From an uncultured Bacilli bacterium (GTDB lineage Bacteria; Bacillota_I; Bacilli_A; RF39; UBA660), in NCBI GenBank assembly GCA_934149105.1, contig CAKPDP010000005.1, positions 1-64,000 on the forward strand: DNA of 64,000 bases, read 5' to 3'. Shown here one piece after another: positions 54,014 through 62,713 of the stretch. Below the pieces are notes generated by a model, which made no database searches, was not told where the DNA came from, and was given only the letters and a program-made list of their open reading frames with translations. Position 1 is the stretch's first letter; each line of letters opens with the position of its first letter. The position numbers and the translations under genes were made by a program.

Positions 54014-55075
54014 ATGTCAACGCTAAAAAAAGATAAAAAAGAAAGAAAAGATAAAAAGAAACCTAAAATATATAAATTAACTATCACTTTTATAATTATT
54101 GATTTCCTAATTTTAACTGGCTTTTTCATAACCTATGGACCAATTGATTATTTCCGTAATCTCTTAGTCAATACAGCTATGAAAACCATGGAACATCAAT
54201 ATCTAGCCTATATTTTCTACAATGAAACAATGATTCATAATATCATGAACAAAAATTATTTTGTTGAAATAAACGAAGAAGTAAATCTAGATGATATAGT
54301 AATTAATACTAAAGAAAAAGATAGTTACGAAAATGAATACGAAGAAGAACTATTAACTCGTGATAAAGATAACGATCTTTATAAAGTTATAAAACTAAAA
54401 GTTGGTAATGCTAATGCTCATTTAGTAGCTATCTATAAACCTGAAAAAATAAAATTAATTCACATTGATAAATTTGATGTTGGTGGTTACGGTGAAAGAG
54501 TTTTCTCTATGTGTAATCGTTTCGGTGGTGTCGTTTGTATCAACGGGGGTGGCTTTGTCGATAATGGCTATGGTTCTGATATTCCTATTGGCTATCTAAT
54601 CAAAGACTCTGAAATAATTTATTCCCCAGATGGTGGTAAAAATACCGAAAGAGACAATATTATTGGTATCACTGAAGAAGGAAAATTAAAATTAATGAGT
54701 AATGTTACTGGCCAGGAAGCCATTGATGCTGGAGTAAGAGACGGTATGGTCTTTGGACCTTTCCTAATTGTCAATGGTAAACCACTAGAAATAGTAGGGG
54801 ACCCATGGGGAAAATCGCCTCGTGTTGCTATCGCTCAAAGAAAAGATGGAGTTATGATGTTTTTATTAATAGACGGTAGAAACTATATCGACGGAGCAAG
54901 TCTTCAAGATCTAATTGATACCCTTCTATTATACGGTGCTTATAATGCTGCTAACCTTGATGGAGGACAATCTTCAAGTCTTGTTGTTGAAGGCAAATTA
55001 ACTAACAATCCTCCTGCTGAAGCCAAAAGAACCAATGGTCGCTTCGTTGTCTCTGGTTGGGGCTTAATTCCTTAA
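54014..55075 (+). CDS. membrane-anchored NAGPA-type phosphodiester glycosidase
   Basis: 353 residues. Cytoplasmic Lys-rich start, membrane helix (about 21-42) and an extracellular NAGPA/DUF2233 domain (about 120-350) with FGGVVCINGGGF, an RVAIAQ segment and the hallmark NLDGGQSSSLVV. The family removes sugars linked by phosphodiester bonds and occurs in bacteria that turn over surface glycopolymers. GGAG precedes ATG 54014. It is coupled to the preceding surface protein gene. Substrate unknown. Confidence 0.82.
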   Translation: MSTLKKDKKERKDKKKPKIYKLTITFIIIDFLILTGFFITYGPIDYFRNLLVNTAMKTMEHQYLAYIFYNETMIHNIMNKNYFVEINEEVNLDDIVINTKEKDSYENEYEEELLTRDKDNDLYKVIKLKVGNANAHLVAIYKPEKIKLIHIDKFDVGGYGERVFSMCNRFGGVVCINGGGFVDNGYGSDIPIGYLIKDSEIIYSPDGGKNTERDNIIGITEEGKLKLMSNVTGQEAIDAGVRDGMVFGPFLIVNGKPLEIVGDPWGKSPRVAIAQRKDGVMMFLLIDGRNYIDGASLQDLIDTLLLYGAYNAANLDGGQSSSLVVEGKLTNNPPAEAKRTNGRFVVSGWGLIP

Positions 55076-55087
55076 ACTAAAAATTCA

Positions 55088-55121
55088 AAGTAGACACTTC
55101 ACTGTGCCTACTTATTTTTTT
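55088..55121. terminator. terminator between convergent genes
   Basis: AAGTAG-A-CAC, loop TTCACT, GTG-C-CTACTT with one internal mismatch, followed by T8. It ends the NAGPA gene and overlaps the end of the rhodanese gene. Confidence 0.75.
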
Positions 55122-55426
55122 ACTCCCTTTTTTAAACAATAATCTAAATAAGCTTGATACCCCCCGATAATACTTATTGCCTTATAATTCTTACACCTTA
55201 AATACTTAACTAATTCTAAACTTTTGTCTCCAACATCACAATACAAATAATATATATCTAACTGATTTAAATAATGCCTGTAATTTCTCTCAAGATGATA
55301 ATAAGGAATATTAATAGAAGTAGGTATACATCCTTGACTAAAATCGTAGGCATATCTTATATCAATAATTATAGGATTACTTAAACTAATTAACTCTTCT
55401 AATTTCTCTATACTAATATAATTCAA
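55112..55426 (-). CDS. rhodanese-like single-domain protein
   Basis: 104-residue cytoplasmic sulfurtransferase-fold protein. Active-site loop CDVGDKS with Cys63, preceded by the family segments IDIRYAYDFSQGCIP (about 21-35). Small rhodaneses carry persulfide sulfur. The start is TTG 55426, seven bases after GAGGTG, which decides this start over internal ATGs. It stands alone between the NAGPA gene and an HTH-like gene. The specific sulfur acceptor is unknown. Confidence 0.85.
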   Translation of the reverse strand: MNYISIEKLEELISLSNPIIIDIRYAYDFSQGCIPTSINIPYYHLERNYRHYLNQLDIYYLYCDVGDKSLELVKYLRCKNYKAISIIGGYQAYLDYCLKKGVKK

Positions 55427-55660
55427 TATATCACCTCACAGTAATATATTTCTAAATCCTAAAAGTAATAATTTAATCTATCCATACTTTTTAAATAAAA
55501 TTATCAACATTATCTTGCCTAAATATCTATTTTGTTATACAATATCCATTGCAATTTAAATGTTTAAAACATTTTTAATTATGGCCTTTGAAGAAAGTAT
55601 TATATTTACTTTTTGACATTTATTAACCTGTTTTTTAATAAGGAGGTCAAAACAATAATT
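55427..55660. other. 234-base intergenic region
   Basis: AT-rich, with no gene or strong hairpin seen. It separates the divergent rhodanese and HTH-like genes and must carry both promoters; no convincing -35/-10 pair was picked out. Confidence 0.4.
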
Positions 55661-56023
55661 ATGAATATAAAAGAATATTTAAATTGCAATAAATCTAAGA
55701 GCTTCAACGAAATCCTTTTCTCATATATTGATCAAAGCGGTTACAAAGACTCTGAGATTTATAAAAAGGTTGACATAGATAGAAAATTATTTTCTAAAAT
55801 AAGATGTAACAATAATTATATTCCCAAAAGAAATGTAGTTATCAAATTATGTTTAGCCTTAAGATTAGAAAAAGCTGATTTTAATAATTTATTAAATTCT
55901 GCTGGCTATTCTTTAAGTACCAATCAATTTGATCAAATTATATCTTATTGTCTAGATAATAATGTTTACGATTTGTGTCAAATAAATGACTATCTATATA
56001 CCTTTTGTAGTGCCTATTTATAG
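55661..56023 (+). CDS. HTH (XRE-like) small regulator family protein
   Basis: 120 residues. The segment about 15-75 (SFNEILFSYIDQSGYKDSEIYKKVDIDRKLFSKIR) followed by VVIKLCLALRL and LLNSAGYSLS matches a common Firmicutes helix-turn-helix family often fused to, or found beside, macro or phosphorelay domains. Here it is stand-alone. ATG 55661 is chosen because AAGGAGGTC lies twelve bases upstream. DNA binding is likely but the targets are unknown. Confidence 0.7.
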   Translation: MNIKEYLNCNKSKSFNEILFSYIDQSGYKDSEIYKKVDIDRKLFSKIRCNNNYIPKRNVVIKLCLALRLEKADFNNLLNSAGYSLSTNQFDQIISYCLDNNVYDLCQINDYLYTFCSAYL

Positions 56024-56092
56024 GTACTATTTTTCTTTATCAAAAACTATATATTTACCAACTTTCCTGTTCAAAACTATATTTTATCGTGC

Positions 56093-56121
56093 TTTACATA
56101 TCTTTCACAAAGTGATATAAT
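56093..56121 (+). promoter_or_regulatory. promoter of the pyrophosphatase gene
   Basis: TTTACA (56093-56098), 17 bases, TATAAT (56116-56121). Confidence 0.75.
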
Positions 56122-56145
56122 ACAAAAAGAAGTGGAGTTGAAAAA

Positions 56146-57777
56146 ATGAAAGATAAACAAACAATATATATATTTGGTCATAAAACACCAGATACCGATA
56201 GTGTTGCAGCCTCTATGACTCTATCATATTTAAAAAATAAATTAGGTTATAACACTGAGCCAGTAGTGTTAACACCTATCAATGATGAAACAAAATACGT
56301 TTTGGATTATTTTAAAGTTCCAGAACCTAATCTTTTATCTGACGTAAAAATAAAAGTAAAAGATTTAGATTACAGTAAAAATTATGTTGTTTCTGCCCAT
56401 GAATCTATCTATAATGCTTATAATTATATGTCTAAAATGGGTATTAGTAAGGTCCCTGTCGTAGATGAAAATTCTCATTTACTAGGAATAATTAGTATGA
56501 AAGACATAGCTAAATCTGAATTTTCTAACCATTATTCTGAAGTAGACACTACTTATTCTAATATTTTAAATACTCTAGATGGTGAAGAAGTATTAAAATA
56601 TGATGAAGATATTCAGGGTAAAGTTATGGTTGCCGCTTTTGATACTAATACAATCATCAAAAAAATTAAATTTGATAACCAAAGTATTCTAATAGTAGGC
56701 GATAGACATGATGTAATAGAATATGCTATCAACAGTAATATTAAATTAATATTAGTAACTGGTGGCCATAAAATAAAACAAGAGTTACTAGTAGAAGCTA
56801 AAAATAACCATGTTAATATTATTAGTATTAAAGCTAACACTCTAGAAGTAGCAAGACGTTTCTCTTTGTGTAATAAAGTATCTACTATTATGAATAATGA
56901 TAAAGTACTTTGTATAAATGAAAATGAATATTTAAGTGAATTTATCAAAGTTGCTAATAAAACTAGATATAGCTACTATCCTGTATTAGATAATTATGAT
57001 AGATGTTTAGGAATTCTTAGATATTCTGATGTTAATTATGATAATAAAAAACAAGTTATTTTAGTTGATCATAATGGTTTTGATCAAAGTGCTAATGGTC
57101 TTGAAGAAGCTGAAATTGTTGAAATAATTGACCATCATAATATTTCTTCTTCTTTATCTACTGGTGGTGCTATAAATGTTTTAACTAAGCCATATGGAAG
57201 TACCAATACTATTATCTATTATTTATATAAAGAAAATAATATTGAAATCCCTAAAACTATTGCGGGATTACTATTATCGGGAATTTTATCTGACACTCTA
57301 ATTTTAACTTCTCCAACTACAACTGAGAAAGATAAAGAAGCAGCCTCTTCCTTAGCTTCCGTAGCGGGTGTAGATTATGAAAAATATGGCTTTGATATGT
57401 TGAAAGCCAGTACTTCAATTGAAGGAAAAACAATAGATGATGTTTTAACAACTGACTTCAAAGTTTATCCAGCTGGAAGCCACAAATATTGTTTAAGTCA
57501 ATTTTTCACTGTTGGTGTAGACGAAATAATGTCTCGTAAAGATGAATTAATCACTAGATTAAATGATCTTTCTAAAGAAGCTGGTTACGTTTTCACTGTC
57601 TTCTTAGCCACTGATATTTTAACTAATGGTTCTTATATTTTCTATAGTGACAATGCCGAAGACACTTTAAAGAAAGTATTTAATAAAGAAGACATAACTC
57701 AAGGTGTATTTATCCCTGGTTTAGTTTCTCGTAAAAAACAATTAGTTCCATTTGTTCAAGCTGAACTAACTGATTAA
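56146..57777 (+). CDS. ppaC: manganese-dependent inorganic pyrophosphatase with CBS-DRTGG insert
   Basis: 543-residue family II pyrophosphatase that hydrolyses PPi and drives biosynthesis. The DHH core has metal ligands in GHKTPDTDS (11-19) and DHHN (near 326). Between the two halves of the DHH domain lies a regulatory insert: a CBS half (about 80-135), a DRTGG domain (about 155-245) and a second CBS half. In characterised CBS-PPases adenine nucleotides inhibit or activate through this insert. C-terminal DHHA2 holds SRKKQ. Plain PpaC is about 310 residues, so the extra length is the insert. Confidence 0.92.
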   Translation: MKDKQTIYIFGHKTPDTDSVAASMTLSYLKNKLGYNTEPVVLTPINDETKYVLDYFKVPEPNLLSDVKIKVKDLDYSKNYVVSAHESIYNAYNYMSKMGISKVPVVDENSHLLGIISMKDIAKSEFSNHYSEVDTTYSNILNTLDGEEVLKYDEDIQGKVMVAAFDTNTIIKKIKFDNQSILIVGDRHDVIEYAINSNIKLILVTGGHKIKQELLVEAKNNHVNIISIKANTLEVARRFSLCNKVSTIMNNDKVLCINENEYLSEFIKVANKTRYSYYPVLDNYDRCLGILRYSDVNYDNKKQVILVDHNGFDQSANGLEEAEIVEIIDHHNISSSLSTGGAINVLTKPYGSTNTIIYYLYKENNIEIPKTIAGLLLSGILSDTLILTSPTTTEKDKEAASSLASVAGVDYEKYGFDMLKASTSIEGKTIDDVLTTDFKVYPAGSHKYCLSQFFTVGVDEIMSRKDELITRLNDLSKEAGYVFTVFLATDILTNGSYIFYSDNAEDTLKKVFNKEDITQGVFIPGLVSRKKQLVPFVQAELTD

Positions 57778-57806
57778 TAAAAAAACAAAATTAATCAAAA
57801 TTATTA

Positions 57807-57830
57807 TTCTGCTCTAAATTTTTTGCAGAA
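57807..57830 (+). terminator. weak hairpin after ppaC
   Basis: TTCTGC (57807-57812) pairs with GCAGAA (57825-57830) around a 12-base loop. Confidence 0.35.
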
Positions 57831-57846
57831 AAATAAAAAAATTCTA

Positions 57847-57876
57847 AAAATCACCTCAAAACAGGTGCTTTTTTCT
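57847..57876 (+). terminator. terminator after ppaC
   Basis: CACCT-CAAAAC-AGGTG (57852-57867) followed by CTTTTTTCTTTTTT. It appears to be the main terminator. Confidence 0.75.
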
Positions 57877-57976
57877 TTTTTCTGCTCTTTTTTATCACCC
57901 AAAATTAAATTTCTGTCATTTGCTTTCTCTTTGTTTATATATTAAACTTAAAACAAATCATGAAAGGAGATCTTAA

Positions 57977-58700
57977 ATAGCCAAAGATCAAAAACTTGAA
58001 AAATACAAAGAAATCGATGAAGAACTGCAAATGGTTCCAATTACCTTTGATTATGTTTTTAAATAATATTTTAAAACTAATATAAAAGAACTAAAAGAAA
58101 TATTGCTGGAAATACTCGAAATAGAATTATCACCTGAAGAATGTGAATTCCAAAGCTTTAGAAAAAATAAAACTTTATCAAATAAATTTGAATGTTCGTG
58201 AAAGATATCCTGAAGTTTCTACTAGAGTAATCTTAGTCTATGATAAACTTAATAAACAAATAGTAGACAACAGCATGATAAATGTCTTGAAATATCTTGA
58301 TTATTACCGAGTGACATATCATAATGAAAACAGAGATACCATGAATAAAAGTGGTCTTTGGTTAGCTAGTTTAACTGCCACCAATTTTCAAGAATTATAT
58401 ACTATGACTAATTCTTATTTAAGTAAAGAAATGTCAGAAAAAATAGTGAATGAGATGATAGAAATGAGTAAAGATAATTTTGTTTTACATGAATGAAATA
58501 AAGTCTATTTTGATGAAATGATAAAAGAAAATATTCGTAATGAAGGAAGTGAAGCCGGCTACAATGATGGCTTAACTGAGGGAAAAGAAACAGTAATAAA
58601 AAATATGTTAAAAGAACATTTAGATATTAATCTTATTTCCAAAGTAACGTCAACTCCTCTAGAAAGAATAAATTTAATCAAAGAGAAATTAAACTTCTAG
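57977..58700 (+). pseudogene. decayed Rpn/PD-(D/E)XK family transposase-nuclease
   Basis: A relic of the recombination-promoting nuclease family common in gut Firmicutes. The ribosome site AAAGGAG is intact but the start codon is ATA (57977). The frame reads AKDQKLEKYKEIDEEL...ITFDYVFK, then TAA at 58064 where Lys is expected. It continues to about 58140, where a frame change and a deletion of roughly 60 codons remove the catalytic region. It goes on as YQINLNVRERYPE...NFVLHE to a TGA at 58494 in place of the usual Trp, and ends with the ENIRNEGSEAGYNDGLTEGKE tail. It cannot produce an active enzyme. Confidence 0.8.
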
Positions 58701-58763
58701 TATTATAAAACTTTCTAAATAATTGCTTTCTTTCTTTTAAATCTTTATAAATGTTCAATTTTT

Positions 58764-58772
58764 TGCTATAAT
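58764..58772 (+). promoter_or_regulatory. extended -10 of ackA
   Basis: TGC-TATAAT (hexamer 58767-58772) with a weak TTTATA 17 bases upstream; AAAGAGGTG is the ribosome site. Confidence 0.65.
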
Positions 58773-58793
58773 TAAAAAGAAAGAGGTGAATAT

Positions 58794-59975
58794 ATGAAAA
58801 TATTATCAGTAAATGCTGGAAGTAGTTCCTTAAAATTCCAACTATATGAAATGCCAGAGGAAAAAGTATTAATTTCCGGAGTATTTGAAAGAATAGGAAT
58901 TGAAGATAGTTTTTATACTATTAAATTAAATGGTGAAAAAATAAAGAAAGAAGCAACCCTAAATAATCACGCTGATGCTTTCAAAATCTTAGTTGATGAA
59001 TTAATCAGTAATAAGGTTATAGCACAAGCTGACGAAGTAAAAGCTGTAGGTCATCGTACTGTTCAAGGTGGTGAAAAATATGATCACACTGTTGTTATCG
59101 ATGATTCTGTAATAAACGATATGGAAAAATATTCTTCTTTAGCGCCTTTACATAATCCTGCTTCAATAACAGGTATTAAAGCTGCTCAAGAAGTATTCAA
59201 AGATGCTTTACAAACTGCTGTTTTTGATACTGCTTTCCATGCTACTATGCCAAAAGAAAATTATATTTATCCCGTTCCTTATGAATGGTATGAAAAGTAT
59301 GGTGTTAGAAGATATGGTATGCACGGAACTAGCCACCGTTTCATTTCTCAAAGAATTAATGAAATTTTAGGAAGAAATGATACTAAAGTAATTACTTGCC
59401 ATATTGGTAATGGTGCTAGTATCAGTGCTGTTGTTAATGGTAAATGTCAAAATACTTCTATGGGACTAACTCCTAATGCTGGAGTAATGATGGGTTCTCG
59501 TTGTGGTGATATTGACTGCAGTATTGTACCATTTATAATGGAACAAACTGGAATGACTACTAAAGAAATAGATAATGCCTTAAATAAGAAGAGTGGCTTA
59601 CTAGGTGTAAGTGGTGTAAGTAGTGATTCTCGTGACGTTGAAAATGGCATTAATGAAGGCAACGAAAGATGCATTTTAGCTCAAAACATGTACGTAAGAA
59701 GAATTATTAACTATATTGCTATGTACTATGTTGAAATGGGGGGTGCTGATGCTATTGTCTTCACAGCGGGTGTTGGAGAAAACTCTATTAGTACTCGTAA
59801 AGAAATAGTTGAAGGATTAAGTGCTCTAGGAATTAAATTAGACGAAGAAGCTAACAACTGTCGTGGTCAAGAAGTAAGAATTACTACCGATGACTCTAAA
59901 GTAGCTTGTTATGTAATTCCAACTGATGAAGAATTAATGATCGCTAGAGATACTTATGAATTAACTCAAAAATAG
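58794..59975 (+). CDS. ackA: acetate kinase
   Basis: 393-residue enzyme interconverting acetyl-phosphate plus ADP with acetate plus ATP. Signature NAGSSSLKF (6-14), the VxHRTVQGG substrate loop (about 84-92), DTAFHATMP (about 144-152) and HIGNGAS (about 203-209) are intact. Length is normal. The cell therefore makes ATP by substrate-level phosphorylation with acetate as product. No pta gene lies next to it. It is followed after 13 bases by the NrnA-like gene, so they are probably co-transcribed. Confidence 0.97.
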   Translation: MKILSVNAGSSSLKFQLYEMPEEKVLISGVFERIGIEDSFYTIKLNGEKIKKEATLNNHADAFKILVDELISNKVIAQADEVKAVGHRTVQGGEKYDHTVVIDDSVINDMEKYSSLAPLHNPASITGIKAAQEVFKDALQTAVFDTAFHATMPKENYIYPVPYEWYEKYGVRRYGMHGTSHRFISQRINEILGRNDTKVITCHIGNGASISAVVNGKCQNTSMGLTPNAGVMMGSRCGDIDCSIVPFIMEQTGMTTKEIDNALNKKSGLLGVSGVSSDSRDVENGINEGNERCILAQNMYVRRIINYIAMYYVEMGGADAIVFTAGVGENSISTRKEIVEGLSALGIKLDEEANNCRGQEVRITTDDSKVACYVIPTDEELMIARDTYELTQK

Positions 59976-59988
59976 AAAGCAGGTCTTC

Positions 59989-60963
59989 ATGAATAATGTT
60001 TATAAATTAATCTATAAACAAATAAAAAAATACAATAATATTATTATAACAAGACATATAGGAGCCGATCCTGATGCCTTAGGAAGCCAATTGGCTCTCA
60101 AAGAATTAATATTAAATACTTTTCCTGAAAAACAAGTTTTAGCAACTGGCAGTTATTCTACCAAGTTTAAATTTATTGGTGCTTTAGATAAATTAGATGA
60201 CAAACTTGACTTATCAAAATGTCTCCTAATTTGTTTGGATACTCCAGATATCAAGAGAATAGATGGAGCCGCTCCTCAAGATTTTGCTTACGTAATAAAA
60301 ATAGATCATCACCCTAAAGTTGATGATTTTGGAGATATTCAAGTTATCGATGACAATGCCTCAAGTACTTGTCAGCTATTATTAGAATTAATTTTTGCTA
60401 CCAAGTTAAAATTAACTCCTTCTATTGCTAATAAATTATACTTAGGTATTGCTGCCGACACTGATCGCTTTCTCCACCCTTATACAACCGTAAAAACTTT
60501 TGAATTAGTTACCAAAATGCTAAAAGAAACCAATATCGATTTTACATCTCTCTATCCACCTTTATACACAAGACCAATAGAAGAAACACGATTCCAAGGC
60601 TACATTCTTGAAAATTTCCGTGTTACTGATAATGGCGTAGGATATATAAAAATAGATGATAGCCTTTTAAAAGAATATCAAGTCGATACTGGTACTGCTG
60701 GAAGCTTAATTAATAATTTAAAATACATTTCAGGAATTATTATAATAATATTTTTAACTGAAGATAAAAAAAATAATATTATCAAAGCTAACATCAGATC
60801 TGAAGGACCAGTTGTCAATTCTCTGGCAGCCATTTATGGTGGAGGAGGACATAAATATGCCTCTGGGGCTCGCTTAACCAGTTGGTCTCAAGTTGATAAC
60901 TTATTGTCTGATTTAGACAAGTTAGCTAAAGACTATAAAGAAACAGAAGAAATTTCCAAATAA
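59989..60963 (+). CDS. nrnA: DHH/DHHA1 phosphoesterase, NrnA-like
   Basis: 324-residue cytoplasmic phosphoesterase. Metal motifs RHIGADPDALGSQ (about 21-34), CLDTPD (about 83-88), DHHP (about 107-110), then the DHHA1 C-terminal loop GGGGHKYASGA (about 284-294). NrnA degrades nanoRNA and dephosphorylates pAp. C-terminal length fits NrnA and not the larger GdpP. It is downstream of ackA with 13 bases between. A weak GAAGA/TCTTC hairpin followed by T7 at about 60946-60980 may terminate the pair. Confidence 0.85.
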   Translation: MNNVYKLIYKQIKKYNNIIITRHIGADPDALGSQLALKELILNTFPEKQVLATGSYSTKFKFIGALDKLDDKLDLSKCLLICLDTPDIKRIDGAAPQDFAYVIKIDHHPKVDDFGDIQVIDDNASSTCQLLLELIFATKLKLTPSIANKLYLGIAADTDRFLHPYTTVKTFELVTKMLKETNIDFTSLYPPLYTRPIEETRFQGYILENFRVTDNGVGYIKIDDSLLKEYQVDTGTAGSLINNLKYISGIIIIIFLTEDKKNNIIKANIRSEGPVVNSLAAIYGGGGHKYASGARLTSWSQVDNLLSDLDKLAKDYKETEEISK

Positions 60964-60980
60964 AATCTTCCGTTTTTTTA

Positions 60981-61257
60981 TTTTTCTTTATTTTTGGGCT
61001 TTTTACATAAATACTTTTTTTAAAAATAATCTCTAAAATACTTCCCTTTTAATAATTATTTGTTATAATGAAATTGTAAGAAGCCTATCGTAAGTTTCCT
61101 ACTATCCTTATATTTAGCCCTTCTTTATTTAAAGAAAAAGATTAAGAAATCTATCTAGATCTAAATGTTTAAGGATATCTTAGCATTATACTATTTAGTT
61201 AATTTTAACAAATAAAATAATTGTAATGTTATAATAATATTGAAAGGAATGATAAAT
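60981..61257 (+). promoter_or_regulatory. long leader with two promoters before hpf
   Basis: About 277 bases without a gene. TATAAT elements occur at 61064-61069 and 61230-61235, so the upstream transcript would have a leader of roughly 180 bases containing a CTTCTTT/AAAGAA hairpin. Two promoters are common for hibernation factor genes; the regulators are not visible. Confidence 0.4.
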
Positions 61258-61788
61258 ATGAAATGCAATATACGTGGAGATAAGTTAGAAGTAACTGAAG
61301 CTATAAGAAATTATATTGAAGAGAAAATTGGTCGTTTAGACAAATATTTTAAAAGTGAAGAGCTTTCAGCTAACATTCTAATCAAAGTAAGAGGAACTAA
61401 AGATATAATTGAAATTACAATTCCTACTGATAAATATCTTCTAAGAAGTGAAATGGAAAATGATGATTTATATGCTGCTATTGACTTAGTTAGTGAAAAA
61501 TTAGAAAGACAAATTCGTAAAAATAAAACTAAACTTCAAAGAAGATTAACTGAGTCCCCAATTAAAGAATTTGAATTTGATTATGAAATCGATGAAGAAG
61601 AACAAAAAGATAAAAAAATTGTTAAACGTAAAAATATCGAAACTAAACCAATGGACGAAGAAGAAGCTATTTTAGAAATGGAATTATTAGGTCATGACTT
61701 CTTTGTTTACAAAGATATGGATAAAGAAGCTGTTTGCATTCTTTATAAAAGAAAAGACGGTAATTACGGTCTTATAGAAACGGAGTAA
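61258..61788 (+). CDS. hpf: ribosome hibernation promoting factor, long form
   Basis: 176 residues. The N-terminal S30AE domain (about 1-100; LEVTEAIRNYIEEKIGRLDKYF) binds the decoding centre and a C-terminal domain (about 120-176; PMDEEEAILEMELLGHDFFVY) mediates dimerisation of ribosomes into 100S particles. The two-domain long form is standard in Firmicutes. ATG 61258 follows GAAAGGA by nine bases; the longer frame starts inside that site. Confidence 0.93.
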   Translation: MKCNIRGDKLEVTEAIRNYIEEKIGRLDKYFKSEELSANILIKVRGTKDIIEITIPTDKYLLRSEMENDDLYAAIDLVSEKLERQIRKNKTKLQRRLTESPIKEFEFDYEIDEEEQKDKKIVKRKNIETKPMDEEEAILEMELLGHDFFVYKDMDKEAVCILYKRKDGNYGLIETE

Positions 61789-61793
61789 ACCCT

Positions 61794-62711
61794 ATGCAAG
61801 ATTTAACCTTAGTCGTAATGGCCGCTGGTATGGGAAGTCGTTTTGGTGGTCCTAAACAGATAACTCCTGTCGGACCAAGTGGCGAATTCATAATCGATTA
61901 TTCCCTTTATGATGCCATCAAAGCGGGCTTTACGAAAGTAGTTTTTATTATCAAAAAAGAACATCGAGATATATTTAAAGAAACTATCGATAAAAGAATT
62001 GGAGCAAAAATAAAAATAGAATATGCTTATCAAGAACTTGAAAATATTCCTGTTCCTGTTTCTATTCCAGAAGATAGGCAAAAGCCTTGGGGCACTTCTC
62101 ATGCTATATTAAGTGCTAAAAACCTTATTACCAGCCCTTTTGCCATTATCAATGCCGACGATTTTTATGGAAGAGATGCCTATGAAAAAGCTGCTACCTT
62201 CCTAAAAAATTCTACTAGTCCCAATGAAGCTGCAGTAATATCCTATCCTTATGGTGTAACTAGTAGCCCCTTTGGTAGTGTTAAAAGAGCAGTACTAGAA
62301 TTAAATGAAGATAAAGTCGTAGAACTTACAGAGTCCAAAATAGAAACTATTGGATTCAAAGCCAAAGCCTCACCCCTAAGTGGTGCCGAACCTTTTGAAA
62401 TAGAATTAGATCATCCAGTATCGATGAATCTCTTCTGTTTTCATCCTGAGTTCTTAGATCTAATCGAAAAAGATTTTATTGAATTCTTAAATAATCCCAA
62501 CAATCTTCAAAATGGTGAAGCCTTAATCCCTGATACTGTCAAAAAATATATTGATAATAAAACTTTAATCTTAAAAAATATAACCTCTAAAGGTTTATGG
62601 GCTGGAGTAACCTATAAAGAAGATTTACCAGCTTTACAAAAAACTATTCATGATTTAATAGACAAGCATGAATATAGTTCCAATTTATGGAATAATGATA
62701 AAGGAGCATAA
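61794..62711 (+). CDS. sugar-phosphate nucleotidyltransferase-like protein 1
   Basis: 305 residues with the nucleotidyltransferase start MAAGMGSRFGGPKQ (about 9-22), a GT-A-like Rossmann core and INADDFYG (about 118-125) as the metal site. Related to NDP-sugar pyrophosphorylases but in a separate family whose substrate is not firmly known. It lies five bases after hpf and two bases before a paralogue of the same size, so all three form one operon. The N-terminal 45 residues of the two copies are almost the same. Confidence 0.8.
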   Translation: MQDLTLVVMAAGMGSRFGGPKQITPVGPSGEFIIDYSLYDAIKAGFTKVVFIIKKEHRDIFKETIDKRIGAKIKIEYAYQELENIPVPVSIPEDRQKPWGTSHAILSAKNLITSPFAIINADDFYGRDAYEKAATFLKNSTSPNEAAVISYPYGVTSSPFGSVKRAVLELNEDKVVELTESKIETIGFKAKASPLSGAEPFEIELDHPVSMNLFCFHPEFLDLIEKDFIEFLNNPNNLQNGEALIPDTVKKYIDNKTLILKNITSKGLWAGVTYKEDLPALQKTIHDLIDKHEYSSNLWNNDKGA

Positions 62712-62713
62712 GT

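Noticed and set aside
58494..58496. TGA at an expected Trp codon, suggesting the Mycoplasma genetic code
   Set aside because: Other genes end in TGA (for example at 32399-32401 and 39207-39209) with no sensible continuation, and Trp is encoded by TGG throughout. The TGA is one lesion in an already broken gene.
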